64,000 bases of DNA from an uncultured Senegalimassilia sp. (GCF_934630535.1 NZ_CAKTVU010000003.1:148968-212967); one strand, 5' to 3'. Counted from the first letter of the stretch, positions 54,253 to 63,506 are shown. Numbers and translations: made by a program. The notes: a model not told the origin generated them from the letters alone.

Positions 54253-55212
54253 ATGGAGTTCGAAGAAGAGTTGTCTTGCTGCAAGCTGTGCCCGCGGGCG
54301 TGCGGCGTCGATCGCGCTGCTGGCGAACGCGGTGTGTGCGGGGCGCAAGGGCAGCTGGTGGTGGCCCGTGCGGCGCTGCACATGTGGGAGGAGCCGCCCA
54401 TCAGCGGTTCTCGCGGCAGCGGCACCGTGTTCTTCTCGAACTGCCCGCTTCGGTGCGTGTACTGCCAGAACCAGGTGATCGCCGCGGGGTGCGCAGGTGT
54501 GCCCGTGGCCGTGGACGATGTGGCCGATATGTGCCTTGACCTGCAGCAGCAGGGGGCGATGAACGTCAATTTCGTCACGCCGACGCACTATGCGCCCCAC
54601 ATTCGCGCTGCCGTTGCCCGCGCCCGCGCCCGCGGTTTGACGCTGCCCGTGGTCTGGAACACCTCGGGGTATGAGACGGTGCAGGCCGTGCGGGACAATA
54701 TGGGTACGGTGGACGTGTACCTGACCGATTTCAAATATTGCTCGAGCAGCCTTGCCCGCCGCTATTCTGCGGCGCCAGATTACCCTCAGGTAGCTCTGGC
54801 GGCCCTTGAGGAGATGGTGCGTTGCGTGGGCGTCCCCGCCGGCGATGAAGTCGAAGGCCAGCCGCGTCTTACGCGCGGGGTGGTGGTGCGTCACCTGATG
54901 CTGCCTGGGGCTTTGGAAGATTCCAAACGCGTGGTGCGCACGATATGGGAGCGCTTCGGAGGCGATGTGCTGTTGTCGTTGATGAACCAGTACACGCCGG
55001 TGCTGGCTGAAACGGCGAAGGCCGGTGATGCATGGGCCAAGCGCCAGCTTGCGCGTTGTCCCGAGCTGGCCGGACGCGTGTCCGATGCGGAATACGAGGA
55101 ACTGCTGGACTATGCCGACTCGCTGGGGATCGACGACTATTTCTGGCAGCAGGGCGGTGCGGCCCAGGACAGCTTCATCCCTGCATTCGATTTGACCGGG
55201 GTTCTGCGATAA
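54253..55212 (+). CDS. Radical SAM protein, PflX-like (COG1313 group)
   Basis: The start is at 54253, with AAGGGA about eight bases upstream. The 319-residue protein has an N-terminal cysteine cluster CCKLCPRACGVDR, the radical SAM motif CxxxCxxC in NCPLRCVYCQNQV (about residue 63-70), NVNFVTPTHYAPHI, and VVWNTSGYETVQAV. This is the pattern of uncharacterised pyruvate-formate-lyase-activase-like proteins (PflX). No glycyl radical enzyme gene is close by, so the target is unknown. A strong promoter for the next operon begins 17 bases after its stop. Confidence 0.83.
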   Translation: MEFEEELSCCKLCPRACGVDRAAGERGVCGAQGQLVVARAALHMWEEPPISGSRGSGTVFFSNCPLRCVYCQNQVIAAGCAGVPVAVDDVADMCLDLQQQGAMNVNFVTPTHYAPHIRAAVARARARGLTLPVVWNTSGYETVQAVRDNMGTVDVYLTDFKYCSSSLARRYSAAPDYPQVALAALEEMVRCVGVPAGDEVEGQPRLTRGVVVRHLMLPGALEDSKRVVRTIWERFGGDVLLSLMNQYTPVLAETAKAGDAWAKRQLARCPELAGRVSDAEYEELLDYADSLGIDDYFWQQGGAAQDSFIPAFDLTGVLR

Positions 55213-55228
55213 TATCGCACAAACGTTC

Positions 55229-55257
55229 TTGACCACGAACAAGCGTACGAGTATAGT
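55229..55257 (+). promoter_or_regulatory. Promoter with LexA-like box before the radical SAM/DUF4130 operon
   Basis: TTGACC (55229-55234) and TATAGT (55252-55257) are 17 bases apart. Within the spacer, CGAACAAGCGTACG (55236-55249) matches the Gram-positive LexA consensus CGAACRNRYGTTYC at 12 of 14 positions. A separate palindrome TGCGAT-aat-ATCGCA lies just upstream at 55205-55219. Confidence 0.65.
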
Positions 55258-55298
55258 AGTTGCTTATAACACGTACGGATGTTTGTGGAAGGGGAGCC

Positions 55299-56771
55299 AT
55301 GGATGTGCAGGAGAAGCTGGAGATCCTTGCCGATGCGGCGAAATACGATGTCGCCTGCACATCGTCGGGGTTGCAACGCAGCTCGAAGGCCGGTTATGTC
55401 GGCAACGCGCTCGGTGCAGGATGCTGCCATAGCTTTACGCCCGATGGGCGTTGCATCTCGCTGCTCAAAGTGCTCATGACCAACGCTTGCGTGTACGACT
55501 GCGCATATTGCGTTAACCGTTGCAGCAATGAAGTACCGCGCGCAGCGTTCACGCCCGAAGAGCTGGCCGATCTTACCATGGCGTTTTATCGCCGCAACTA
55601 TATCGAAGGGCTGTTCCTCAGCTCGGGCGTCATCGGTTCGCCCGACCATACCACCGAGCTTATGATCCGCACGTTGCGGCTGCTGCGCGATCATCACCGG
55701 TTTCGCGGATATATCCATGCAAAGGTCGTGCCGGGAACCTCGCCGGAGCTTATCGATAGGCTTGGGCATCTTGCGGATCGCATGAGCGTGAACCTTGAAC
55801 TACCTAGCCAGACAAGTTTGAGCTTGCTGTGCCCTCAGAAAACCAAACAGCGCATCATCGCCCCTATGCGTCAAATCAGGGACAACATGGCGCAGGATCG
55901 TGAGTCGCGGGGAATATCGCGGCGCAGCACAACGTATCTGCCATCTACCCGTCCGAAGGAGCGGGGGCGTGCGTTCGTGCCAGCGGGGCAGTCCACGCAG
56001 ATGATCATAGGGGCTACTCCAGAAACCGATTTCCAAATCCTTAACCTGTCGCAGGCGCTATATAAGACCTTGCAGCTCAAGCGCGTGTTCTTCAGCGCAT
56101 ATCTGCCGGTAAGCTCCGATGAGCGCCTGCCGCAGAACGTTGGGGTGCAATTGAACCGCGAACATAGGCTGTATCAGGCTGATTGGCTGCTGCGCTATTA
56201 CAAATTCGACGTGTCGGAGATCATCAGCGCCGATGCGCCGAATCTGGAGATGGATGTTGACCCGAAAGCCGCATGGGCGCTGAATCATCTGGATTTGTTT
56301 CCGGTGGAGGTGAACACGGCTCCGTTGGAGGTGTTGCTACGCGTGCCAGGGATAGGTCCGCGTGGGGCACGTCTGATCGTGCGCGCCCGACGTAGCTCGT
56401 GCTTGCGGGAAGGGGAGCTTCGAAAGCTGGGAATCGCCTTTAAGCGGGCGCGTTACTTCATCACCTGCAACGGGAAATACCAAGGCAATGGGGTGGAGTT
56501 TTGCCCCGAGGCTTTGCGGGCGCAGCTGGCAAGTCCCATCGAAGGCGGTCGTCATGGCGCCCGTTCGGGGAAGGTGCTGCCTGGGCAGCTTAGCCTATTC
56601 GGGTCGGAAGTCGGGCGTGTGGCCATAGGAGCAGGGGATAAGGCGACCGCGCAGGGCGGCAGCGCGAGAGGAGCGCAGCGGCTGCAGGCGCCGGTGGTTC
56701 AGGAAGGCGTGGCCGATGGGATCTTCGGTTGGCAGCATGCGTTGCAGGGCCGGCAGAAGGTGCCCGCATGA
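55299..56771 (+). CDS. Putative DNA modification/repair radical SAM protein (TIGR03916-type)
   Basis: The 490-residue protein begins MDVQEKLEILADAAKYDVACTSSG and has the radical SAM motif in TNACVYDCAYCVNRCSNEVPR (about residue 63-70). A C-terminal helix-hairpin-helix follows in VNTAPLEVLLRVPGIGPRGARLIVRAR, a non-specific DNA-binding element. This matches the family described as linked to uracil-DNA glycosylase-like proteins. The last 70 residues are a variable Gly/Ala/Gln-rich tail. It overlaps the DUF4130 gene by ATGA. A LexA-like box in its promoter agrees with a DNA-damage role. The reaction is unknown. Confidence 0.85.
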   Translation: MDVQEKLEILADAAKYDVACTSSGLQRSSKAGYVGNALGAGCCHSFTPDGRCISLLKVLMTNACVYDCAYCVNRCSNEVPRAAFTPEELADLTMAFYRRNYIEGLFLSSGVIGSPDHTTELMIRTLRLLRDHHRFRGYIHAKVVPGTSPELIDRLGHLADRMSVNLELPSQTSLSLLCPQKTKQRIIAPMRQIRDNMAQDRESRGISRRSTTYLPSTRPKERGRAFVPAGQSTQMIIGATPETDFQILNLSQALYKTLQLKRVFFSAYLPVSSDERLPQNVGVQLNREHRLYQADWLLRYYKFDVSEIISADAPNLEMDVDPKAAWALNHLDLFPVEVNTAPLEVLLRVPGIGPRGARLIVRARRSSCLREGELRKLGIAFKRARYFITCNGKYQGNGVEFCPEALRAQLASPIEGGRHGARSGKVLPGQLSLFGSEVGRVAIGAGDKATAQGGSARGAQRLQAPVVQEGVADGIFGWQHALQGRQKVPA

Positions 56772-57619
56772 GCTTGGATGTCGGTAGGGAGCCGCTGGAC
56801 AATGTGGCATACGTGCACGATGGCACTACCGAAGGGCTGCTAACGGCGATATTCCAAGCATATGCGTTGCACGAGCAGCCCGAAGACTTTTCGACCGAGA
56901 CCGCGTTGCAGCCTCGGTTGGGGCAAAGCGTGCGCTATATCGAAACCGATGCGACATTGGCGGCGCGTGTGAAGACGGGCATCGTGCGAAAAGCAGGTCG
57001 GGATGCCTGGGATGCGGTGCTGCATACGTCGTTGTCGGACGACTACTCGGCGGGCATTGCGGTGTATCGGTTCGTTCGATTCGTCATGGCGCATCCTGTT
57101 GCCATTAATCGCGGCTTGATACGGAACTTCGCACATCCTATAGCCGGTCCCGTAGCGCGTCTGGAGCGGTCGGTCATGAACGAGCGGCACTTGATGATGC
57201 AGTTCTTGCGTTTCGAGCACTTTGAAAACGGCATATGGTTCGCGAAGTGCAACCCCAAGGCCAATGTGGTGCCGCTGCTCATGGATTGGTTTGCCGATCG
57301 GTTCAATACCGAGCGTTTCGTCATCTACGATGAGGTTCATCAAGTTGCGGGCATCTACGATGGTTCGGGCTGGTATTTAGCGCAAACCGATGAGGTGCAT
57401 CTGCCGCGGTATGCGGCGGATGAAGCCGCTATGCAGGCAGCGTGGAAAGGGTTCTACGATGCCATGTCCATATCCGCGCGCTATCATCCGGAGCTTCGAA
57501 GGCATTTCATGCCGAAGCGCCTGTGGCGCAATATCACAGAATTGCGTGATGGGCTGACGGGCGGTAATGCAAAGGACGCTTTGCCCGCTGTTGGAATACT
57601 TCCGGAAAAGCGGCTGTAA
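56768..57619 (+). CDS. DUF4130 protein, partner of the radical SAM DNA-repair-linked protein (TIGR03915-type)
   Basis: The 283-residue protein carries YVHDGTTEGLLTAIFQAYALHEQPEDF at its start and RFEHFENGIWFAKCNPKANVVPLLMDWFADRF in the middle, the hallmark of DUF4130. In other bacteria it is encoded beside, or fused to, a uracil-DNA glycosylase domain. Here the protein ends soon after DUF4130, so no glycosylase domain is attached, and none is encoded nearby. Its start overlaps the radical SAM stop, so the two proteins should be made together. Confidence 0.87.
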   Translation: MSLDVGREPLDNVAYVHDGTTEGLLTAIFQAYALHEQPEDFSTETALQPRLGQSVRYIETDATLAARVKTGIVRKAGRDAWDAVLHTSLSDDYSAGIAVYRFVRFVMAHPVAINRGLIRNFAHPIAGPVARLERSVMNERHLMMQFLRFEHFENGIWFAKCNPKANVVPLLMDWFADRFNTERFVIYDEVHQVAGIYDGSGWYLAQTDEVHLPRYAADEAAMQAAWKGFYDAMSISARYHPELRRHFMPKRLWRNITELRDGLTGGNAKDALPAVGILPEKRL

Positions 57620-57718
57620 AACCACGATCGCACGCTCGGATAATGCCCCTTTGCTGTCGCAATACCCCTGGGAAGCTGGTGTAAAACGCGCTCGATGGCA
57701 GAGGGGAGCTGTGTTTGG

Positions 57719-57755
57719 CATATCGCCGATGCCGTCCTCGGGCATCGGCGATATG
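57719..57755. terminator. Terminator between the DUF4130 and permease-like genes
   Basis: A perfect 15-bp stem (catatcgccgatgcc with ggcatcggcgatatg) has a seven-base loop, followed on the plus strand by gttcttctt. It serves the plus operon and possibly the converging gene. Confidence 0.85.
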
Positions 57756-57762
57756 GTTCTTC

Positions 57763-59004
57763 TTACAGCGTACGTGCCGCGTTGTCCGGGTTTATCGACA
57801 TGCTCTGGAAGCGGTCCTCCATGTACTGGTTGTCGAAATGATCGTCGATGAATCGGGAGATGGCGTTGTCGGGCGCTACGCCGGCTTCACGCTGGTACCA
57901 GCGGTCGAGCGACATCAAGGTCATGCCGCAGTCGACGATCATCAAGGCGGCGCATACGGTGGTCAGGGAATAACGCCAGTTCCAAGGGATGCGATTGACC
58001 AGTCGCAGCATCCAGGGCAGGCACAGCTTCACCCAGAACAGGCCAAGCACGCCCCACATGGCCATGAACATGCCGTTGGTGCGGCCGTCGATGGAGAGGA
58101 ACGTCCCGGTGTAGTCCCAGGCAACGATGCCGAAGGCGAACTGCATAAACCAGCTGACCGCATATTCGAATGCCCCACCGATCACTGCGCTCACCAGGAA
58201 GATCACGGGAAAGGGCGCTTTGTGGAAGCGGTTGAGCGCCATGGTCATCAACATCGCGCCAACGCCATAAATCGGGCTGAAGGGTCCGAACAGCAAACCG
58301 GCTCGATCTTCGTATACGCCGGGGTCAACCACCAGCACGTGATATATGGTCTCAATGACAAGGCCCAATACGCTGCACACCACGAATATCCAAAACAGGT
58401 TGAAGAAGTTCAAGGTGATGTAGCCGCGACCGGTGGGGTCGAGGCCAAGCGTGCCATCTTCCGCTTGCTCCCTGGTTTCCATGTCGCGTAGCTTGCGATG
58501 CAGCTCGCGCTCGCCGGCGAGCGCCGGGTCAAGGTAGGATTGCATGACGATAAGGAATACCGCCACCACGGCATGAGGAATCACATTGGCGCCAAGGCCG
58601 TTGAGCATGATGGAGCAGATGATGATAGCCGCCAAGATAAGGATCATGGCCTCGGTGCCTCGTGCGGCATGTTTACGCTTGTTTCGCAGCAAACGGATGC
58701 CGAAGATGGCGAACATGGCGGCCAGTGCCGTGTACAGCACCGTTTCCACAACGTAGATGACTACGGTGGCGGTGGAGGCTCCGATGTCTAAGTTCCCAGA
58801 AGTGAACGCCAGGACCATAGTCACAATGGTTATCGTCAAAAGAACTGCGGTGGCGCCTCCTGCCACCAGGCATAGCACGCCGAATACCTTTACCGCTAAG
58901 GGAAGTCGTTTGCGGTCGATGGCATCGCGGTCGGTTCGAAAGCGTTTCCTCACCTTGGAGGACGATGTGGCGTTAGGGGCGGAGTTCTGTTCGTCGTTGG
59001 TCAT
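57763..59004 (-). CDS. Multi-spanning membrane protein with CmpB-type putative ABC permease domain (PF06541-like)
   Basis: The start at 59004 (MTNDEQNS) follows GGGAG; the longer frame is not coding. The 413-residue protein has three to four N-terminal helices (residues 38-140). A conserved C-terminal block follows from about 185: FWIFVVCSVLGLVIETIYHVL, LLFGPFSPIYGVGAMLMTMAL, FLVSAVIGGAFEYAVSWFMQ, then GIVAWDYTGTFLSIDGRTNGMFMAMWG. That block is typical of the widespread PF06541 domain, named a putative ABC permease without experimental proof. No ATPase subunit is adjacent. The function is unknown. Confidence 0.8.
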   Translation of the reverse strand: MTNDEQNSAPNATSSSKVRKRFRTDRDAIDRKRLPLAVKVFGVLCLVAGGATAVLLTITIVTMVLAFTSGNLDIGASTATVVIYVVETVLYTALAAMFAIFGIRLLRNKRKHAARGTEAMILILAAIIICSIMLNGLGANVIPHAVVAVFLIVMQSYLDPALAGERELHRKLRDMETREQAEDGTLGLDPTGRGYITLNFFNLFWIFVVCSVLGLVIETIYHVLVVDPGVYEDRAGLLFGPFSPIYGVGAMLMTMALNRFHKAPFPVIFLVSAVIGGAFEYAVSWFMQFAFGIVAWDYTGTFLSIDGRTNGMFMAMWGVLGLFWVKLCLPWMLRLVNRIPWNWRYSLTTVCAALMIVDCGMTLMSLDRWYQREAGVAPDNAISRFIDDHFDNQYMEDRFQSMSINPDNAARTL

Positions 59005-59346
59005 GGGGCTCCCAAATAGATATCGCGTTCGCTGAATGGCGGATTCTTTCCGCGAACAAGTATAACCAGATAACGATGGTAGTTTGGCAAGAGCGGTTAA
59101 CGGTTCGGTTGCGATACGGAAAACGCAGGCATTCGTGTAATCGTTTGCGGTAACAATGATACCTGTGGTCTGAAGGCTCGAGCAAAGGCCTGCAGTCAAA
59201 TGGCGGCTTAACGGCTATTGGAGCGCGTGCGCGAGCGCAATATGCCCGGGCGTTCTTCTTGTGACGGCCTTATGCCTTTTTTTGCAGGATGATGCTTTGA
59301 GAATTCAGGTTGTTGACGTACAATGGCTCGACACGCATTTTCGTGT
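59005..59346. other. Region between the membrane-protein gene and tRNA-Thr
   Basis: These 342 bases hold the control regions of both flanking genes. A TTGACG at 59313-59318 with CATTTT 17 bases on could drive tRNA-Thr. I see no other gene or repeat. Confidence 0.4.
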
Positions 59347-59421
59347 GCCGGCATGACGCAATGGTAGCGTAGCAGTTTTGTAAACTGCCTGTTGCAGGTT
59401 CGAGTCCTGTTGCCGGCTCCA
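59347..59421 (+). tRNA. tRNA-Thr (anticodon TGT)
   Basis: The acceptor stem is GCCGGCA with TGCCGGC, discriminator T, and encoded CCA. The anticodon TGT is at 59379-59381 in the loop tttgtaa, and the T-arm is gcaggttcgagtcctgt. It complements the GGT isoacceptor at 13629. It lies 97 bases before the P-type ATPase gene. Confidence 0.96.
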
Positions 59422-59517
59422 TCGTTACGTCAAGGCCATCGCTTACCGCGGTGGCCTTTTTGCTACACGCTGTTCTTGCTTGTTTTGCAATGGCTTGCCT
59501 TGTTCGGAGGGGGCGGT

Positions 59518-61899
59518 ATGAACGAGACGGCTGTGGATGAAGCTGCGCTTGGGCTGACATCGGAAGAAGCGCAGACGCGCATCGCTGCAGGCGAAGCCAA
59601 TGTCGATGCGGGTGTTAAAACGCGATCGGTTGGACAGATCGTGCATGATAACGTATGCACGTTGTTTAACTTGGTAAACGCCATCTTGGCGCTTATCGTG
59701 CTGCTCACCGAGTCGTACAAGAACATGTTGTTCATGGTGGTCATCGTGTGCAACACCGTGATCGGAATCGTCCAAGAGGTACGTTCGAAGCGCATCACCG
59801 ATAAGCTGTCGATCATATCCGGATCAAAGGCCCATGTGCTGCGTGACAACTTGGAAACCGAACTGCCCCTCGATCTGCTGGTGCGCGATGATGTGGTGGT
59901 GCTGCGTCGCGGGGATCAGGTCCCTGCGGATGCGGAGGTCGTGAGCGGTGAATGTCGGGTTAACGAGAGCCTGCTCACCGGTGAAGCCGATCTTGTCCGC
60001 AAGCAGCCTGGTAACACGCTCATGAGCGGATCGTTCATCAACTCGGGAACGGTGTTTGCGCGTGTGATCCACATCGGTGCCGAGAACTATGCGGCAAAGA
60101 TCTCCGCTGAGGCAAAGGAGCGCAAGGCCGTGTGCTCCGAGATCATGCGCTGCCTGAACGGCATCATCAAGTTCGTCAGCTGCATCATGTTTCCGTTGGG
60201 CGCGTTGCTGTTCGCGAGGGATTACCTCTCGGGCAACTCGGAGCTGAATAGCGCCATTCTATCCACGGTGTCTGCGCTGGTGGGTATGATCCCCGAGGGC
60301 CTGATCCTTCTCACATCAACGGTTCTGGCTGTGGCTGTCGTGCGCTTGTCGAAAAGCCAGGTGCTCGTTCAGCAGCTCTACTGCATCGAAACGTTGGCGC
60401 GCGTGGATGTGCTGTGCTTGGATAAAACGGGCACCATCACCACGGGCGACATGGAGGTTGCTTGGGTGCGGCCCGTAGAGGGCGAAGCCGCCCAGGATGC
60501 GCCCGAAGCGCTTGAGAGGGAAACGTGCCGCGCGTTGCGCGCCATAGCCTGCGCTGACGATGATCCAAACGAGACATCGCGAGCGATCGCGGACTACTTC
60601 AAGGATGCCGAAGGCCGTCCCGAAACGTGCTCGCGTATGATTCCCTTCAGTTCGGATAAGAAATGGTCCGGCGTTCAGCTTTCGGGCGGGTCGTGCTATG
60701 TCATGGGTGCTGCGCAATTCGTGCTCGGCGACGATTTCGAACGCGTCAGATCGCAAGTTGAAAGACTGGCCGCTGATGCGCGCTTATTGCTTATCGCCCG
60801 CGTGCGAGGTTTTGATGAGTTGGGAAGCCTTCAAGGTTCCCCTCAGCCGTTAGGATTCGTGGGCATTCGCGATCAGGTCCGCCCAACGGCGGCGGAAACC
60901 ATCGCCTATTTCAAAGACCAGGGCGTGCGCGTGCTCGTCATCAGCGGTGATGATCCGCATACCGTTTCGGGTATCGCAGCGAAGGTGGGGGTGGAAGGTG
61001 CGGAACGCTTCGTTGACGCCACCACGCTGAAAACCGAATCCGATGTGGAACGCGCGCTAGTGTGCGACAGCGTGTTCGGTCGCGTAAGGCCCGAGCAGAA
61101 AAAGCAGTTCGTCTTGGCGCTTCAAAAGGCGGGGCATACCGTTGCCATGACCGGCGATGGCGTGAACGATACGTTGGCGCTCAAGGCAGCCGACTGCAGC
61201 ATTGCCATGGCTTCAGGTTCAGATGCCGCGCGTAACGTGGCGCAGCTGGTGCTCGTCGACAATGATTTCGCCAGCATGCCGAAGGTGGTGGCCGAAGGCC
61301 GTCGTTCCATCAACAACCTGCAGCGCTCCGCATCGCTGTTCCTGGTGAAAACGCTGCTGTCCATCGCCGCCGCCCTGCTGTTCATAGCGGCACCGTGGCA
61401 GTATCCCTTCCAACCTATCCAAATGACGCTCATCAGCGCATTCACCATCGGCATACCGTCGTTCGTGCTTGCGCTTGAGCCGAATCGAGAGCGCATCCGG
61501 GGTCGTTTCCTGGACAACGTCATCGTCAAGTCGATTCCCGGCGCCGTATGCTCGGTGTGCTGCATTCTTGTGGCGAACGTGGTGGGCTATTACCTCATGG
61601 GCCTTGACTACGAGCAGGTGTCCACGTTGTGCGTGTTGCTGACGTCCTGGATTGGATGCAACCTGGTCATCCGCCTATCCATACCGTTTACGGCTATCCG
61701 CGCGGTGCTGCTTGTCGTTGTGATCGGCGGCACCGCTGGTGCGTGCCTGCTCATGCCCGGCGTGTTCTGCATAGCGCCGTTCACACCGGGTATGTGGGTG
61801 TTTTACGGCATCATCGCGGCGTTATCCGCCGTGGCGTTCCACGCGCTCTACCTTAAGCTCGATGCGCTACACGCAGCGCGCATCGGCGAATCGGAGTAG
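59518..61899 (+). CDS. Cation-translocating P-type ATPase (CtpE-like)
   Basis: The start at 59518 follows GGAGG by seven bases. The 793-residue protein has the actuator motif LLTGEADLV, the phosphorylation loop CLDKTGTITTGD near residue 301, KxxGP-type nucleotide site PFSSDKKWSGVQL, and hinge TGDGVNDTLALKAADCSIAMASG. The membrane motif in helix four is MIPEGLILL, with no CPC of heavy-metal pumps. The pattern resembles the actinobacterial CtpE calcium ATPase group more than Kdp, Cu or Zn pumps, but the ion is inferred. It stands alone after tRNA-Thr. Confidence 0.85.
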   Translation: MNETAVDEAALGLTSEEAQTRIAAGEANVDAGVKTRSVGQIVHDNVCTLFNLVNAILALIVLLTESYKNMLFMVVIVCNTVIGIVQEVRSKRITDKLSIISGSKAHVLRDNLETELPLDLLVRDDVVVLRRGDQVPADAEVVSGECRVNESLLTGEADLVRKQPGNTLMSGSFINSGTVFARVIHIGAENYAAKISAEAKERKAVCSEIMRCLNGIIKFVSCIMFPLGALLFARDYLSGNSELNSAILSTVSALVGMIPEGLILLTSTVLAVAVVRLSKSQVLVQQLYCIETLARVDVLCLDKTGTITTGDMEVAWVRPVEGEAAQDAPEALERETCRALRAIACADDDPNETSRAIADYFKDAEGRPETCSRMIPFSSDKKWSGVQLSGGSCYVMGAAQFVLGDDFERVRSQVERLAADARLLLIARVRGFDELGSLQGSPQPLGFVGIRDQVRPTAAETIAYFKDQGVRVLVISGDDPHTVSGIAAKVGVEGAERFVDATTLKTESDVERALVCDSVFGRVRPEQKKQFVLALQKAGHTVAMTGDGVNDTLALKAADCSIAMASGSDAARNVAQLVLVDNDFASMPKVVAEGRRSINNLQRSASLFLVKTLLSIAAALLFIAAPWQYPFQPIQMTLISAFTIGIPSFVLALEPNRERIRGRFLDNVIVKSIPGAVCSVCCILVANVVGYYLMGLDYEQVSTLCVLLTSWIGCNLVIRLSIPFTAIRAVLLVVVIGGTAGACLLMPGVFCIAPFTPGMWVFYGIIAALSAVAFHALYLKLDALHAARIGESE

Positions 61900-62036
61900 G
61901 GGCCCGTCCCGACGGGGGAGGGTGGCGGTCTGTCTCCTTGCGAGGGCGACAGGCGGCAGCCTGCGTCCCATCGGGGGCAAGGGCGGCAAACCGCTCGTTA
62001 GCGCCTACGCCCCCGCGTGCGGTGCGGCTTCCGGCG

Positions 62037-62672
62037 CTATCGCCCGATGTCTTTCAGGTCCATCTCGTAAACGAACATGCGCTCGGGAAGAATCGACGCT
62101 GCATTCTCCGCAAAAGACTGCTCTGCAGCGCGTCTCATGCCCCTGTGCTCGTAATACTCCCACGTGCAATCGGTGTCGGTGAACAGGAATGCCTTCGATG
62201 CCCCTTGGGCCGCCAAATAGCGCTGGGCGTGGTCCATAAGCGTGCTTCCGATTCCGAGTCCTCTGACCTTGTCGGACACGGCGAACAGCACCAGCTCGAA
62301 ATCGGGGTCGCAGCCGCTTTGCGCAAGTAACGCGCGGTCGGCTTGTTTTGCGGTCTTAAAGAAGTGCACAAGGTCTGCGCTGCTGCCGCCTAGCTCGTCA
62401 AGTTCCTTGCGCGCGTCTTGCTCGATGATCTTCCAATGCGCCTGCGTTTGCTCGCTAAAGGCGCCTGCCCGTGCCATGATCACGCCGATGGGGGAGTCGT
62501 TGACAACGGCAACTTCGGTGAAGGTGTTGCGCTGTGCAAAGTTGGCAAGATCGACGATTCCCGAAACTACGCGTTTTCTGCCATCAGCGTAGGTATGCCA
62601 CGTGTTGCCAAGGATGACGCCAGCTGCCTCGATATCCTTGTCTTGAAGCGGGCGATATTCAACAGGTTCCAT
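62037..62672 (-). CDS. GNAT family N-acetyltransferase
   Basis: The start MEPVEYRPLQ at 62672 has AAGGAG about nine bases upstream. The 211-residue protein opens with the typical YRPLQDKDIEAAGVIL, and contains the acetyl-CoA motif A LVLFAVSDKVRGLGIGSTLMDHAQRYL and motif B-like DTDCTWEYYEHRGMRRAAEQ. The inserted central part (FSEQTQAHWKIIEQDARKELDELGGSS) is charged. The substrate is unknown. Its 3' region (61900-62036) holds only a short GC-rich hairpin. Confidence 0.85.
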   Translation of the reverse strand: MEPVEYRPLQDKDIEAAGVILGNTWHTYADGRKRVVSGIVDLANFAQRNTFTEVAVVNDSPIGVIMARAGAFSEQTQAHWKIIEQDARKELDELGGSSADLVHFFKTAKQADRALLAQSGCDPDFELVLFAVSDKVRGLGIGSTLMDHAQRYLAAQGASKAFLFTDTDCTWEYYEHRGMRRAAEQSFAENAASILPERMFVYEMDLKDIGR

Positions 62673-62771
62673 GAGTCGTAGTGCTCCTTGCAAATAGTCC
62701 ATTATCAGACCAAGTAGTCTTATAATGGACCTTAACAGAGAGCAGCTTGCATTGCAATCCGGCATATAGGA

Positions 62772-62801
62772 CAAAAAGGGCGTTGGCTTCCGCCAACGCC
62801 C
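62772..62801 (-). terminator. Rho-independent terminator of the second TetR gene
   Basis: A ten-bp stem gggcgttggc/gccaacgccc with loop ttcc is followed on the minus strand by TTTTTGTCC (62777-62769). It lies downstream of the gene ending at 62925. Confidence 0.85.
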
Positions 62802-62864
62802 AAAGTCGGAAAACACTGTTTTCCTGCAAGCCGCAATCCCGGACAATCGCAAATTCATATCCTG

Positions 62865-62917
62865 TGATACATGGGGGGGGTGAATCGAAGCATTGATTTA
62901 CGCCCCCCCATGTATCA
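62865..62917. repeat. Long inverted repeat with G8/C7 homopolymer arms
   Basis: Arms of 22-23 bases (TGATACAT plus eight G and TGAATC; GATTTACG plus seven C and ATGTATCA) pair almost completely around the loop gaagcatt. It sits eight bases from the stop of the TetR gene, between it and its terminator. The function is unknown. Confidence 0.7.
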
Positions 62918-62924
62918 ATCGGCA

Positions 62925-63506
62925 TTAAACGTTCTGGGTGATGTCAAGTGCGCGATAGAGCCTATCAGGCACGAGGCTTACCAAATCGTCGGTCCAAACA
63001 ACCAAATCGGTATCAGCGTCAGAACGGAACCAATCGTTCAGTACTTCGCACTCTAGCTTCGAGAACATCTCCACCAAGAACTGCATATTGTGATCAACGG
63101 GCACGTTTCGATACGTTCTAAGCGTCTCAAGCAGAACCGTTTGCCTGTTTTGCGGCATGACCGTCTGACCGAATGGCGTATTGATGCTGTACTGAATGGA
63201 CTTCTTGAAGAACTCTCGCTCCGTTGACAATATCCGGATGTGGTGATAATACCCGGTGCGCCAGTTGATGGTTCGCCCGATTTCGTTCAGATAAAACTGT
63301 CGGCAAAAGATACAGAACCACCAAGGAATATCGTACTTACTACGAAAATGACGGTAAAACGTCTGGCGGGAAATGTTCGCTTTCTCGCAAATCTCCGAAA
63401 TAGTCATGCAATCCAAAGACCGATCGACCGCATGCAAGATACTCATTTTCGTTTTTAGATCAGGAGTGTTGAAAATATCCTGACTCGAAAGCAGGTCCGT
63501 CAGCAT
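62925..63506 (-). CDS. TetR-family transcriptional regulator (second)
   Basis: I choose the ATG at 63506 because GGGGAG is nine bases before it and touches the ATG at 63515. The 193-residue protein has the TetR helix-turn-helix CMTISEICEKANISRQTFYRHFRSKYDI (residues about 33-60), and an aromatic-rich effector domain (WWFCIFCRQFYLNEIGRTINW; TGYYHHIRIL). The DNA is visibly more AT-rich than most of the window. It is divergent from the amidinotransferase gene, which may be its target. Confidence 0.85.
   Translation of the reverse strand: MLTDLLSSQDIFNTPDLKTKMSILHAVDRSLDCMTISEICEKANISRQTFYRHFRSKYDIPWWFCIFCRQFYLNEIGRTINWRTGYYHHIRILSTEREFFKKSIQYSINTPFGQTVMPQNRQTVLLETLRTYRNVPVDHNMQFLVEMFSKLECEVLNDWFRSDADTDLVVWTDDLVSLVPDRLYRALDITQNV

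Noticed and set aside
51295..55242. Open frame of about 1300 codons on the minus strand
   Set aside because: It lies opposite two degV genes, the dehydrogenase-like gene and a radical SAM gene, all with clear motifs; it is another high-GC shadow.
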